Shown here: positions 1-9,147 of the stretch, piece after piece
How the letters are laid out: every line of letters begins with the position of its first letter
How positions within the stretch are numbered: position 1 is the first letter of the stretch
DNA from: PLOWO2-12-38-17 sp963709355
GTDB taxonomy: Bacteria; Planctomycetota; Brocadiia; Brocadiales; Brocadiaceae
Reading direction: 5' to 3'
DNA length: 64,000 bases
NCBI GenBank assembly: GCA_963709355.1
Contig: CAVPVY010000005.1
Coordinates: forward strand, 558,001 to 622,000
Position numbers and translations under genes: made by a program
Notes under the pieces: generated by a model
Databases searched by the model: none
The model's input: the letters and a program-made list of their open reading frames with translations, nothing else
Told to the model about the DNA's origin: nothing

Positions 1-24
1 GGTATTGTATAGGGTTTTTAATTT

Positions 25-1407
25 ATGTTCAACATTCTGATTGTTGATGATCAAAAGAATATGAGAGAATCCCTCGCGATTGCGTTTAAGAGGGCAGGTT
101 ATAATGTTGATAGCGTCGAAAATGGAGAGAATGCCGTTAAACTTCAGGGGGATAAGTTGTATGATTTAGTTATGTTGGATCTTAAGATGGAAGACATGGA
201 CGGTCTGGAGGTACTTTCTCACATCAAACAAATTAATCTTGCAACTGAAGTTATTGTAATGACTGCGTTTGGTACAATTGATAGTGCAATCGAGGCGATG
301 AGAAAGGGAGCATATGATTACGCTACAAAACCGTTTCAGTTAACTGATATACTTTCATTGGTCGAAAGGGCATTGGAAAAGAAACGTCTTACCGATAAGG
401 TTGCAACTCTACAAAGGGAGATTAAAGATAAGTATAAATTTGATGGTGTTGTAGGAAATTCTCCGGTAATGATGCGTGTATTAAATATTCTCATGGAATT
501 AACAAACAGCGAAAGCACGGTTTTGATTACTGGCGAAAGCGGTACCGGAAAGGAGCTGATTGCAAGAGCAATCCATAATAATAGCAGAAGGAGTAATAAA
601 CCTTTTGTTGTTGTAAATTGTGGAGCTTTGCCAGAAAGTTTGCAGGAAAGTGAGTTGTTTGGACACGTTATTGGCTCTTTTACTGGTGCGGTTAAAGATA
701 AGAAAGGTATTTTTTTAGAAGCGCAGGGTGGCACACTTTTCCTGGATGAAATTGGTGAGACATTACTATCGAGTCAGGTTAAACTGCTTCGTTTTTTACA
801 AAACGGCGAGATACGGCGAGTGGGAGATAATAAACCAATATTCTTGGATGTTCGCATAATTGTAGCGACAAATAAAGACCTTGATGAGGCAACGAAGGGT
901 GGAGCTTTTAGAAAAGATTTATTTTACAGGCTCAATGTAATAAGGATTCATTTGCCACCGCTGAGGGAAAGGAAAGAAGATATTCATGTTTTGGTAAATT
1001 ATTTTGTTAATAAATATTCAAATAAATTGGATAAGAAACTACCTGAAATAACAGCAGAAGCGATGTCATTACTCATGAATTATTCATGGCCTGGAAATGT
1101 TAGAGAACTGGAGAATGTAATTGAGAGAGCTGTAACTCTTGTTATGGGCGATAGGATCGAAGCATCTGACCTTGCATTGCACGATTCTCTGGAAACAGAT
1201 AACATTGATGTTATGATCGAGAATAGTGGTATTCGCGCTGCATTGGCACAACAGGAGAGGAAGACGATAATAGCATCTTTGAAAAGGTATGCAGGAAATC
1301 GTAAATTAGCTGCAAGTAATTTGGGTATTTCTACTACAACTCTCTGGAGAAAGATGAAAGAATATCACATCATACCCAAAACTATTTATAATACTGAAAA
1401 TATTTAA
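25..1407 (+). CDS. Sigma-54-dependent response regulator (NtrC family)
   Basis: A 460-residue cytoplasmic transcription activator. Residues 1-120 form a receiver: acidic pair D8-D9, phospho-acceptor D52 in LDLKM, and the KPF lysine near residue 103. A central AAA+ domain follows, with Walker A GESGTGKE, the sigma-54 contact loop written GSFTGA instead of the usual GAFTGA, and Walker B TLFLDEIGE. A Fis-type helix-turn-helix closes the protein (LAASNLGISTTTLWRK). In this family phosphorylation drives ring assembly and ATP-dependent opening of sigma-54 promoters. The start is the first in-frame ATG; the 24 bases before it cannot hold a partner gene, so any cognate kinase lies outside the window. 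It is a close paralogue of the regulator at 51522-52925. The target promoter is unknown. Confidence 0.95.
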   Translation: MFNILIVDDQKNMRESLAIAFKRAGYNVDSVENGENAVKLQGDKLYDLVMLDLKMEDMDGLEVLSHIKQINLATEVIVMTAFGTIDSAIEAMRKGAYDYATKPFQLTDILSLVERALEKKRLTDKVATLQREIKDKYKFDGVVGNSPVMMRVLNILMELTNSESTVLITGESGTGKELIARAIHNNSRRSNKPFVVVNCGALPESLQESELFGHVIGSFTGAVKDKKGIFLEAQGGTLFLDEIGETLLSSQVKLLRFLQNGEIRRVGDNKPIFLDVRIIVATNKDLDEATKGGAFRKDLFYRLNVIRIHLPPLRERKEDIHVLVNYFVNKYSNKLDKKLPEITAEAMSLLMNYSWPGNVRELENVIERAVTLVMGDRIEASDLALHDSLETDNIDVMIENSGIRAALAQQERKTIIASLKRYAGNRKLAASNLGISTTTLWRKMKEYHIIPKTIYNTENI

Positions 1408-1514
1408 TACTGCTAATAAAGCTAGCTGCACACTTATTAATCCAGGTAGAGAGAAATAGAAATCAAGTGAGATAATATTCCTTGACGTTGCTTTATAGTT
1501 TAAAGGTTTGAATA

Positions 1515-2489
1515 GTGAATACTATTATAGATAAATATTTTAGGAAAATAAATCGTTTAAGAATATCAGTAACCGAACTCTGTAATCTACGATGTGTTTA
1601 TTGTAGGCCAGAAGATGGTATGGAACTTACATCTCATAAAGATATTTTGACGTACGAAGAGATTGCAACTATTGTGCGGCATGCTGTTAAATTGGGAATA
1701 AAAAGCTTTCGCCTTACTGGAGGAGAACCGCTTTATCGAAGAAATATTGAACGGCTGTTGTATTTGTTTGGAGGGATAAGCGGCATCGAAGACATGGCAA
1801 TAACTACAAACGGTATTTACCTGGAGAAGTTTGCGAATATTCTAAAAGAAATAGGATTATTCAGGCTCAACATTAGTCTGGATAGTTTAAATGAATCAAA
1901 ATTTGAGAGGATTACAAGAGGCGGTAAGTTGCAGGACATCCTTAAGGGAATAGAGGAAGTTCTGAGGATGGAGTTTAAAAACACAAAAATTAACGTGGTT
2001 GCAATGAAGGGTATTAATGACGACGAATTCGAAGATTTTGCAAGGCTTACATTGGAACGCAACCTTGAAGTCAGATTTATTGAATACATGGCAATGAATA
2101 AAGAGAGTCTTGTTTCTGAGGATAAGTTCATTCCCACGAATGATATTATTAATATTATAGAGAATAACAATGAACTAATATCGCTCCCTCCATCGAGACT
2201 TGGTAGTGGTGCTGCAAAGATATATAAGATTAAAGGTGCCGTAGGTACTATTGGTTTTGTTTCTGCAGTAAGTCAGCCGTTTTGTAATTCTTGCAATCGG
2301 CTTCGTTTGACTTCTGACGGTAAACTTCGTTCCTGTTTATTATCCGGCGGTGAAGTTGACTTGAAGGCAATTCTTAGAAATAATCCAACAGAAGAGACAA
2401 TTACTGATGCTTTTCTCTGTGCCGCAAATTTAAAACCACCTGTACATTCTGGCAAGGGGCATGTAATCATGCATCAGGTGGGGGGATAA
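1515..2489 (+). CDS. moaA: GTP 3',8-cyclase MoaA
   Basis: Radical SAM enzyme that, with MoaC, converts GTP to cyclic pyranopterin monophosphate, the first step of molybdenum-cofactor synthesis. The N-terminal 4Fe-4S motif CNLRCVYC (C23, C27, C30) and GGEPL SAM-binding segment are present. The second cluster is provided by FCNSCNRLRL plus a downstream RSC cysteine, and the protein ends in the functionally required Gly-Gly tail (HQVGG). Length, 324 residues, is normal. The start codon is GTG; no ATG in this frame would include the conserved N-terminus. moaC follows 27 bases later, so the two are probably one transcript. The cofactor would serve nitrate/nitrite oxidoreductase or formate dehydrogenase type enzymes, none of which is encoded here. 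Confidence 0.96.
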   Translation: MNTIIDKYFRKINRLRISVTELCNLRCVYCRPEDGMELTSHKDILTYEEIATIVRHAVKLGIKSFRLTGGEPLYRRNIERLLYLFGGISGIEDMAITTNGIYLEKFANILKEIGLFRLNISLDSLNESKFERITRGGKLQDILKGIEEVLRMEFKNTKINVVAMKGINDDEFEDFARLTLERNLEVRFIEYMAMNKESLVSEDKFIPTNDIINIIENNNELISLPPSRLGSGAAKIYKIKGAVGTIGFVSAVSQPFCNSCNRLRLTSDGKLRSCLLSGGEVDLKAILRNNPTEETITDAFLCAANLKPPVHSGKGHVIMHQVGG

Positions 2490-2516
2490 AAAAGATTATT
2501 TTATCATGCTTGAAAA

Positions 2517-3002
2517 ATGACAAAATTAACACATTTTGATGAACATGGAGCATCCCGTATGGTTGATATAGGTAACAAAGAAGCTACCGAAAGAATCGCC
2601 ATCGCCCATGCGAAGATTACAATGAAACCTGAGACATTTCTTCTTATTATGGACAAAAAAATACAAAAGGGAGACGTGCTTGAAGTTGCAAGGGTTGCAG
2701 GTATTATGGCTGCAAAGCAGACCCACAGTCTCATCCCAATGTGCCATCCACTCAATATAAACAGTGCAAAAATTGATTTTACCAATAATTCAAAAGATAC
2801 AATTTACATCGCATCAGAAGTTAAGGTTAACGGGAAAACAGGGGTAGAAATAGAAGCCGTCACCGCAGCCGCTATTTGCGCTGTAACGATATACGATATG
2901 TGTAAATCTATAGATAAAGGGATGATGATAAGCGACATCCACCTCGTAAAGAAATCCGGTGGAAAGAGCGGAACGTTTGTGTTTGGAGAAAAAACAAGCT
3001 AA
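2517..3002 (+). CDS. moaC: Cyclic pyranopterin monophosphate synthase MoaC
   Basis: A 161-residue protein matching MoaC along its full length: the DIGNKEATERIAIAHAKI start, the MCHPL segment, GVEIEAVTAAAICAVTIYDM and the KSGGKSG tail are all diagnostic. MoaC finishes the conversion of the MoaA product to cPMP. It lies directly downstream of moaA, with a 27-base gap and the same strand. Its stop codon overlaps by four bases the stop of the convergent phosphoesterase gene, so there is no room for an independent terminator between them. The ATG is preceded by a poor Shine-Dalgarno sequence, which suggests translation coupled to moaA. Confidence 0.96.
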   Translation: MTKLTHFDEHGASRMVDIGNKEATERIAIAHAKITMKPETFLLIMDKKIQKGDVLEVARVAGIMAAKQTHSLIPMCHPLNINSAKIDFTNNSKDTIYIASEVKVNGKTGVEIEAVTAAAICAVTIYDMCKSIDKGMMISDIHLVKKSGGKSGTFVFGEKTS

Positions 3003-3922
3003 GCGCCCTTCAATATTCTTTGCGCTAGTTCACTGGGTAAACTCGCTTCTGTGATTTTCTTTGATGCGGTTTCTACATTGTAAGACACTCTTTTAAAACA
3101 AATATGCTTGGAATCTGAATCAAATACCACATAACACGCCTGAGGATTCCCATCTCTTGGCTGCCCTACTGAGCCCACGTTGATATAGTATTTCCAGTCT
3201 TTATTCGTTTCAATGTCAAAGGACTCCAGCTTATTGGTTGACGCTTTTTCGATGAGCATGAGCCTCATATCATAATTATCCGCCGGTATTAATACGGAGG
3301 CGTTTACAGTTCTAATTTCCTTTGTATAAATGTAAGCCGCAGGTCTGTGTGTATGGCCGCCAAAGGTTATTTTCGAACGTAGCGTTGCATATTTTAGTAC
3401 GCCCGCGTTCTTGACATAGTCATAGCCCTGGGGATAAGCAGGTGTACTATGAACGATTTCAAAGCCTTCCCTGCCAAATTTCATTCTTAATGAAAGATTT
3501 TTTAAGAATTTGAAATTTTCGTTTGTTAATACATGCTTGGTCCATTCAGCAGCTGTCTTCGCGATTGGGTTCATTTCAGAAGTAAGCGATGGTTCGTCGG
3601 ACGCCTCCTTATCATGATTTCCTGCAATCGTAATACATCTTTTTTCCAGTAGAACAAGAGCTTTTAGCAGGGTTTCTGCTTGTGTGGAATCTGTGTATGA
3701 CTGTGTAATAATTTTATTAATGTGTTCTAGGGTGACTTTTTTCCTGCCATAAATCAAATAACGTACAATATCGCAGCATTCGTTTGGTGATGCTCCATAG
3801 CCGACGATGTCGCCGGCAATAAGTATTTTAACAATCTTATCTTCCTTTTCTGTTATCTCTTTTAGCACAGCCAGTAGTGCTTCTATATTTCCATGTATAT
3901 CCGAAAAGATAATATTCCTCAT
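2999..3922 (-). CDS. Calcineurin-like metallophosphoesterase
   Basis: A 307-residue cytosolic protein with the five metal-binding blocks of calcineurin-type phosphoesterases: DIHGN at residues 8-12, GDIVGYG, GNHDKE, a histidine in the IVHSTP region, and GGHTHRP. The C-terminal NVGSVGQPRDGNPQACYVV block is typical of the YfcE/ApaH-like group that includes many uncharacterised bacterial phosphodiesterases. An insertion between the GDxVxYG and GNHD blocks (about residues 55-95) makes it longer than YfcE. The substrate cannot be read from sequence; nucleotide or phosphodiester hydrolysis is the family role. It converges on moaC with a four-base overlap and follows the kinase-like gene at 3945-4751 by 22 bases, so it may share its transcript. 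Confidence 0.85.
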   Translation of the reverse strand: MRNIIFSDIHGNIEALLAVLKEITEKEDKIVKILIAGDIVGYGASPNECCDIVRYLIYGRKKVTLEHINKIITQSYTDSTQAETLLKALVLLEKRCITIAGNHDKEASDEPSLTSEMNPIAKTAAEWTKHVLTNENFKFLKNLSLRMKFGREGFEIVHSTPAYPQGYDYVKNAGVLKYATLRSKITFGGHTHRPAAYIYTKEIRTVNASVLIPADNYDMRLMLIEKASTNKLESFDIETNKDWKYYINVGSVGQPRDGNPQACYVVFDSDSKHICFKRVSYNVETASKKITEASLPSELAQRILKGA

Positions 3923-3944
3923 AACATATAGTCCAAAATTGTTG

Positions 3945-4751
3945 TCAAATACTTAGTAATGTTTTTTTTAATTCATCTGCAGATTGAATTCTATTAAAAA
4001 CATTAGCCTCCAATAATCCATTTACGATTTCTACTAGTTTCCAAGGTATTTGGCTGTTTATTTGGGATAGAGATACCTTTTCTGGTAGCCATAGTTTTTT
4101 TGTTAGAGCCTGGTACAGTATGAGTCCTATGCAATACAAATCTGTTCTTCCGTCTAATCGAATGGTTGAAGATATCTCTTCATAGTGAACTTTTCTCGGT
4201 CGGTCTTTTAAAAATGTGAGCATCTGTAATTGTTCTGGAGACGAATACTCTTTGCTAATTCCTTTAATTACGCCCCCCTTTTTTATAGATAATTCAAAGT
4301 CTATTAGGTGAACGAAGCCTGTTTTCTGGCTTAGAATGAGATGCCCCGGTTTTATGTCACAATGAATATAATTTTTGCTATGAATGTATTGTAAGGGGTC
4401 GCAGACATTTATAAACAATTTAATAATTTCATTAATGGTTTCGACACTTCTGACATCTTTTTTTTCTAAGTATTCTACAAGGTCATATCCATTTATATGC
4501 TGTAGTACAATATAGTTCTGCTTTATTAAGAATTTACCATCTCTGAAAAGTTCATCCTGTCCAAAATTATAAGCAACGGGTATTTGGATATGATTAAGTT
4601 CCTTTAATAGGTAATATTCTTCAGAAAAATCAAAGTCTGGCGAGTATTTTATTCCCTTTTCATGCATGTTAAACAGCACTGCGTAATTAGATTTGTGTAA
4701 ACTTGCCTGACATTTGAAATCATTAAATTGATATTGGTTGATTCTGTACAT
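3945..4751 (-). CDS. Degenerate serine/threonine protein kinase-like protein
   Basis: A 268-residue protein that keeps a protein-kinase C-lobe but has an altered active site. The catalytic loop reads HCDIKPGHLIL (H130, C131, D132, K134), so the arginine of HRD is cysteine and the metal-binding asparagine is histidine. The DFG motif is DFE (D151). The APE motif appears as SSPEQL, and helix F as DLYCIGLILYQ. The N-lobe has no recognisable glycine-rich loop and its ATP-binding lysine cannot be placed with certainty. It has no transmembrane segment or extra domain. It could be a slow kinase, a pseudokinase scaffold, or a phosphotransferase of another small-molecule type. It lies 22 bases upstream of the phosphoesterase gene, suggesting one operon. 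Confidence 0.75.
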   Translation of the reverse strand: MYRINQYQFNDFKCQASLHKSNYAVLFNMHEKGIKYSPDFDFSEEYYLLKELNHIQIPVAYNFGQDELFRDGKFLIKQNYIVLQHINGYDLVEYLEKKDVRSVETINEIIKLFINVCDPLQYIHSKNYIHCDIKPGHLILSQKTGFVHLIDFELSIKKGGVIKGISKEYSSPEQLQMLTFLKDRPRKVHYEEISSTIRLDGRTDLYCIGLILYQALTKKLWLPEKVSLSQINSQIPWKLVEIVNGLLEANVFNRIQSADELKKTLLSI

Positions 4752-5270
4752 AAATTTATTTTATACGAAATTTGTGAAATTATAACGTAAGTTATATATA
4801 AGACAAGAATTTTAAATATTTGTAAGGGAGGAAAATATTTTAAAATGTCATCGGGATTGTAGCGGTGGCTGAAAAAAATCAGTATATAAACATATTGTGA
4901 AAAGTTATGACCAATCTTAAAATTCCTGGTTATGTTTAGGTTTTGAATTGTCATGCCAAATTTTAAGAAAATAATAAGTAGTTTTTGTTTAAAATAAGTT
5001 GTAAATTTACATTTTATAGTAAATAATAACTATCATGGAATACAAATATATTACTTCTAAATTGTATGTAAATTTGAATTGTAGTAATAATTGCGATTAC
5101 TTGAATAATTTTTATTAATTATTTAATTATATGATGTTAATTTTAAAGACTGTTTATTTTAAAAAGTTATCTGGAAGGAGATGTAAATGATATGAAATCT
5201 TAAAATAAATGTAATTTAATATTGTAATTAATTTGAGTAAAATGTATCATTTTAAAAATGAGGGATACTT
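4752..5270. other. AT-rich intergenic region, leader of amt1
   Basis: A 519-base very AT-rich gap between the divergently oriented kinase-like gene and amt1. No coding sequence with recognisable protein character was found on either strand. It must contain the promoters of both neighbours, but no site close to either the vegetative consensus or the sigma-54 GG-N10-GC pattern stands out. A good ribosome-binding run (ggaaggag) near 5173 is followed only by a two-codon frame, so it is not called as a gene. Confidence 0.5.
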
Positions 5271-6827
5271 ATGAAGTTTGTTTCAAATAAAATTAAGATT
5301 GCAGTGTTATTGTTTTTAATAACAACAGGGATATTTGCATATAACCTTGGTATTGTTGAAGCTGCCGACCCCAATGGTAGTATGACCTATACCGATAGCA
5401 TCAGTGGATTGAAATTTTCTATAAATTTTATATGGGCACTGCTAGGTGCGTTTTTAGTTTTTATTATGCAAGCGGGTTTTGCCTTTTTAGGTGGATTTTT
5501 AAGGCAGAAAAACATGCTCGGTTATATGGCGCATTGCTTCATTGATTCAACGTTCGGTGCTATAGTATTTTATCTTTTCGGTTTTGCATTGATGTTTGGC
5601 GGTTCTAAGTTGTATCCCGGACTTGAACATGGTAATTCGTTTGCTGGTTGGGACGGCTTTTTCCTCGCGGGCAGGGCTTATGATGTTCAGACAATTATGT
5701 TTTGGTTGTTCCAGATGGTATTTGCTACAAAGACTGTTTCTATTATTGCAGGTGGTGTGGCAGAGAGGATGAAGTTTGCACCGTACTTGATATATAGTTT
5801 CCTGATGTGCGGTGTAATTTATCCTATTTATGGCCACTGGGTTTGGGGTGGGGGCTGGTTAAGTACACTCCAAATTGGTGCTGGAGTTAAAGATTTTGCC
5901 GGTTGCGCATGTGTGCATACAATAGGTGGAATCATGGCATTTGTTGGTGCATTAGCACTTGGTCCCAGAAAGGGAAAATATAATCCTGATGGGACACCAA
6001 ATGCTATACCCGGACACAATCTTGTATACGTAGTTATTGGTACACTAATACTTGCTTTTGGGTGGTTTGGTTTTAATGCGGGCAGTACGCTTGCAGCAAC
6101 AGATTTACGTATATCTGTAATTGCAACAAATACGTTTATTGCTGCTGCAGCTGGCGCCACGATCATGCTATTTGTGACATGGGCGGCAACAGGTTATGTT
6201 GATATTCTTTTTATTTGCAATGGTGCGCTTGCTGGTTTAGTTGCTATTACAGCGCCTTGCGCATATGTTGCGCCGTGGGCTGCAGCAGTGATTGGGTTGT
6301 TTGCAGGATTGGCAATGAGAGGCGCAGTGTGGCTTGTTGAATGCAAATTTAAAATTGACGACCCCCTTGGTGCCGTAGCTGTTCATGCAGCAAATGGTAT
6401 TTGGGGTATGATTGCCGTTGGTATTTTTGCCGATGGCACATATCAGGGGGTAACGGGCTTAATTATGGGTTCTGGCTGGCAGTTACTCGCACAGTTTATA
6501 GGAACAGTTGTAGCTATAGGTTGGGCATTTGCCTGGGGTGCTGCGATCTTCTTTGCACTGAAATATACGATAGGCATACGAGTGTCTGATCTTATAGAGT
6601 CTGATGGTGTGGATACCCATATCCACGGTATGGCATGTTATCCTGTTGAAGAAGGTTTTATTGCTGCTTTAACTGGAGAAGCAATGATTGATCTGAAACA
6701 GGAAAAAGAACAGCTAACCTTACTCGAAGAGGCAATGAGTAAAGATGCGGATAGGGAAAAGATATATTCTGACAAGCTCGGCCGATGGGTGTATGCGAGA
6801 CCTAAAACGGAGAAAGGCAAGAAGTAA
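5271..6827 (+). CDS. amt: Ammonium transporter Amt (amt1)
   Basis: A 518-residue inner-membrane ammonium channel. An N-terminal signal peptide (about residues 1-31, ending VEAADP) precedes eleven predicted membrane spans. Twin pore histidines are H216 (ACVHTIGG) and H372 (AVHAANGIWG); GGVAERMKF, FGWFGFNAGS and the NGALAG segment are family signatures. Compared with Amt2 (7291-8652) it carries an extra charged cytosolic tail of about 55 residues (ending near KTEKGKK), the part of Amt proteins that meets PII. glnK1 starts 50 bases downstream in the same direction, the usual amt-glnK pairing. In an anammox organism ammonium is an energy substrate as well as a nitrogen source, so the protein may feed catabolism; that is inference. 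Confidence 0.95.
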   Translation: MKFVSNKIKIAVLLFLITTGIFAYNLGIVEAADPNGSMTYTDSISGLKFSINFIWALLGAFLVFIMQAGFAFLGGFLRQKNMLGYMAHCFIDSTFGAIVFYLFGFALMFGGSKLYPGLEHGNSFAGWDGFFLAGRAYDVQTIMFWLFQMVFATKTVSIIAGGVAERMKFAPYLIYSFLMCGVIYPIYGHWVWGGGWLSTLQIGAGVKDFAGCACVHTIGGIMAFVGALALGPRKGKYNPDGTPNAIPGHNLVYVVIGTLILAFGWFGFNAGSTLAATDLRISVIATNTFIAAAAGATIMLFVTWAATGYVDILFICNGALAGLVAITAPCAYVAPWAAAVIGLFAGLAMRGAVWLVECKFKIDDPLGAVAVHAANGIWGMIAVGIFADGTYQGVTGLIMGSGWQLLAQFIGTVVAIGWAFAWGAAIFFALKYTIGIRVSDLIESDGVDTHIHGMACYPVEEGFIAALTGEAMIDLKQEKEQLTLLEEAMSKDADREKIYSDKLGRWVYARPKTEKGKK

Positions 6828-6877
6828 GAATTTCATTTAATGTAATTAGATAGTACTCAATTGGATGGAGGTTTTTA

Positions 6878-7216
6878 ATGAAAAAGATAGAGGCAATAAT
6901 CAGGCCAGAAAAATTTAATATAGTAAGAGATGCCATGACTGAGTTAGGTTATCCCGGTATGACCGTCACAGAAGTTAAAGGTCATGGCAGTCAAAAGGGT
7001 ATAAGTGAAGTATGGCGTGGAAGAAGATATAGGGTTGATTTGCTTTCAAAGATTAAATTAGAAATTGTAGTCAAAGATTCAGATGTAGAGAAGATAGTTA
7101 ACACTATCATTAATGAATCTCAGACAGGTAGTATCGGTGACGGAAAGATATTCATATTTAATGTAGAAAATGTTTTCCGTATTCGCACGAAAGAAACAGA
7201 TGAGGCGGCAATCTGA
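6878..7216 (+). CDS. glnK: PII signal protein GlnK/GlnB (copy 1)
   Basis: A 112-residue PII protein, the trimeric sensor of ATP/ADP and 2-oxoglutarate that plugs Amt channels. The N-terminus MKKIEAIIRP, the Q39 2-oxoglutarate ligand (SQKG), and the B-loop QTGSIGDGKIF are intact. In the T-loop, Y51 is present, so uridylylation by a GlnD enzyme is possible, but residue 46 is Trp instead of the usual Tyr (VWRG). The ribosome-binding site is strong (ggagg, spacing about eight). It is linked to amt1 upstream, and a strong intrinsic terminator follows 20 bases after its stop, so the transcription unit is amt1-glnK1. Confidence 0.96.
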   Translation: MKKIEAIIRPEKFNIVRDAMTELGYPGMTVTEVKGHGSQKGISEVWRGRRYRVDLLSKIKLEIVVKDSDVEKIVNTIINESQTGSIGDGKIFIFNVENVFRIRTKETDEAAI

Positions 7217-7236
7217 GCCTTGTGCATAAGTTTTAT

Positions 7237-7283
7237 GCTGCTGTTGTCTCACTTCAAAAGAGACAACATCAGCTATTTTTTTA
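7237..7283 (+). terminator. Intrinsic terminator of amt1-glnK1
   Basis: Inverted repeat of 14 bases with a single mismatch (7237-7250 against 7260-7273, arms gctgctgttgtctc / gagacaacatcagc), a 9-base loop and a run of Ts from 7276. It lies 20 bases after glnK1 and only a few bases before amt2. Confidence 0.9.
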
Positions 7284-7290
7284 TAGATAA

Positions 7291-8652
7291 TTGAAGAGAC
7301 ATCTATTTATAATTTTAAGCGTAGGGTTTTTTGTTTGCTTTTCAAGGAACCTGCTTGCAGGTGATCCCAGCGGTATTAGTACTTATTCTGACAGTATTCA
7401 AGGACTGAAATTTTCTGTAAATTTTGCATGGACACTGCTTAGTGCTTTTCTTGTTTTTAATATGCAAACAGGTTTTACATTCCTTGGTGCTGGTTTTGTG
7501 CAAAAGAAGAATACCCTGAACTATATGGCAATGAGCCTTATAGATTTTTGTATAGGTGCGCTGATTTTCTGGCTTTTTGGTTTTGCGCTAATGTTCGGGG
7601 GATCAAAGTTGGCGCCAGGCCTTTCGGAGGGGAATCATTTTATTGGGTACAGCGGTTTTCTGTTACTGGGAGACTCATATGATGTCTCTACTTCGGTGCT
7701 ATGGGTATTTCAAATAATGTTTGCCGCCACTGCATGTACAATTGTTACTGGTGCTGTAGCGGAAAGATTCAAATTTCATGCACATGTAATTTATAGTTTA
7801 TTTTTGTGCGGCGTCCTTTACCCTATTTTTGGTCATTGGATGTGGGGGAAGGGGTGGTTACAAACGTTGCCATTCGGTGTGGGTGCAAGGGATTTTGCAG
7901 GTTCTGGGGTAGTGCATGGGATGGGGGGCTTGGTTGCTCTTGTGGCGGCATGGTTGGTGGGTCCAAGATACGGAAAATACAATCCGGATGGGAGTCCAAA
8001 TGTTATTCATGGTCACAACCTCACATATATTGTAATCGGTACGCTTATTCTTCTTTTTGGGTGGTTTGGTTTTAATGCGGGTAGTACGCTAGCTGTAACT
8101 GAGCTTCGCGTTTCTATCATTGCAGTAAATACATTTTTATCTGCAGCTGCCGGCGCAGTTAGTTTGTTGTATCTTTCTTTTGTTATGACCAAAAAAGCAG
8201 ATGTTATTATGGCCTGTAACGGCGCACTAGCTGGCTGTGTAGCAATTACAGCGTCAGGGGCTTATGTTCCACATTGGGCAGCGATTGTAATTGGTATTAT
8301 TGCAAGTTTGATAACAAGGTTTTCATTATATTATGTTGAAAGTAAATTAAAAATTGATGACCCTGTTGGGGCTATTTCAGTTCACGGGGCGAATGGGTTG
8401 TGGGGCTTACTTTCGGTTGGTATTTTTTCTGATGGTACATATGGGGGTGTTAAGGGGTTAATTACAGGTTCTGGTTGGCAATTATTAGCACAATTTATTG
8501 CGTGCATTACATTAATGGTGTGGTGCTTTGCTGTTGGATTTGTATTCTTTTATATTATTAAAAAAATGTTTGGTTTAAGAGTACCAGTTAACGTAGAACG
8601 TTCAGGAATTGATGTTTATGAACATGGTACAAGCTGTTATCCAGGTTTTTGA
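7291..8652 (+). CDS. amt: Ammonium transporter Amt (amt2)
   Basis: A 453-residue Amt paralogue, clearly similar to amt1 throughout. Signal peptide about residues 1-24 (ends LLAGDP), then eleven spans. Pore histidines H209 (VVHGMGG) and H365 (SVHGANG), GAVAERFKF and FGWFGFNAGS are intact. It stops at TSCYPGF, lacking the long tail of amt1. Start: the frame opens directly after a stop at 7288-7290, and the only codon able to include the signal peptide is TTG at 7291. No Shine-Dalgarno sequence is visible, and the terminator of glnK1 ends about eight bases upstream. Expression therefore needs either read-through or a promoter overlapping the terminator. A periplasmic N-terminus and the missing PII-binding tail suggest different control from amt1. 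Confidence 0.93.
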   Translation: MKRHLFIILSVGFFVCFSRNLLAGDPSGISTYSDSIQGLKFSVNFAWTLLSAFLVFNMQTGFTFLGAGFVQKKNTLNYMAMSLIDFCIGALIFWLFGFALMFGGSKLAPGLSEGNHFIGYSGFLLLGDSYDVSTSVLWVFQIMFAATACTIVTGAVAERFKFHAHVIYSLFLCGVLYPIFGHWMWGKGWLQTLPFGVGARDFAGSGVVHGMGGLVALVAAWLVGPRYGKYNPDGSPNVIHGHNLTYIVIGTLILLFGWFGFNAGSTLAVTELRVSIIAVNTFLSAAAGAVSLLYLSFVMTKKADVIMACNGALAGCVAITASGAYVPHWAAIVIGIIASLITRFSLYYVESKLKIDDPVGAISVHGANGLWGLLSVGIFSDGTYGGVKGLITGSGWQLLAQFIACITLMVWCFAVGFVFFYIIKKMFGLRVPVNVERSGIDVYEHGTSCYPGF

Positions 8653-9147
8653 GTATATATTTCTTTCTGCAACGATTATATTGAAAGATAAATAACTATT
8701 ACAGCCAATAATATTAAGTTCAATAACTTGAAATTTAATACTAGGCTTGGTTTAGGCTTTCGATGTATTTTTTCCCTGCTTTATTCGGCTTTCTCACGTC
8801 TGTTTTATGATTTTTAATACTTCACCTTAAGCTAGAAGCTATTGAATTTATTGAGAGATAAATTTAAAGTCTTAGTTTTTGTGGCTACGGGTTTTGTTTT
8901 AGCCACCTTTGTTTTGGATACCTTTGGTTTAAATCAACCAAAATTTTACTTGCAAGTTTTGTGCTAATAACTGTCTTTTTGTTGTAAAAACAGTCATAAT
9001 ATATTATAAATTAATAAGTTATATGATTGTTAGTTGTTTTATTAGTTCATAGGCATACAATCTGCTAAAAACTTAAAATATTTTGACTTTTTTAAAAAAG
9101 AGTATATATTTTGAGGTAACTTATTATGCAGTATTGAGTAATCCTTT
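8653..9147. other. Intergenic region without recognisable genes
   Basis: About 495 AT-rich bases between amt2 and the tldD/pmbA relic. There are two small inverted repeats: gtggct/agccac near 8880-8907, and an imperfect actgtcttttt/aaaaacagt repeat near 8968-8994. No frame shows protein-like composition. The repeats could be relics of a terminator or of a lost gene. Confidence 0.4.

Noticed and set aside
336..734. 132-codon open frame antisense to the first response regulator
   Set aside because: Lies wholly inside a conserved gene, has low-complexity leucine-rich composition, and no ribosome-binding site; a shadow frame.
4752..5270. Sigma-54 or PII-related regulatory site before amt1
   Set aside because: I scanned for GG-N10-GC and found none; calling a site would be guesswork.
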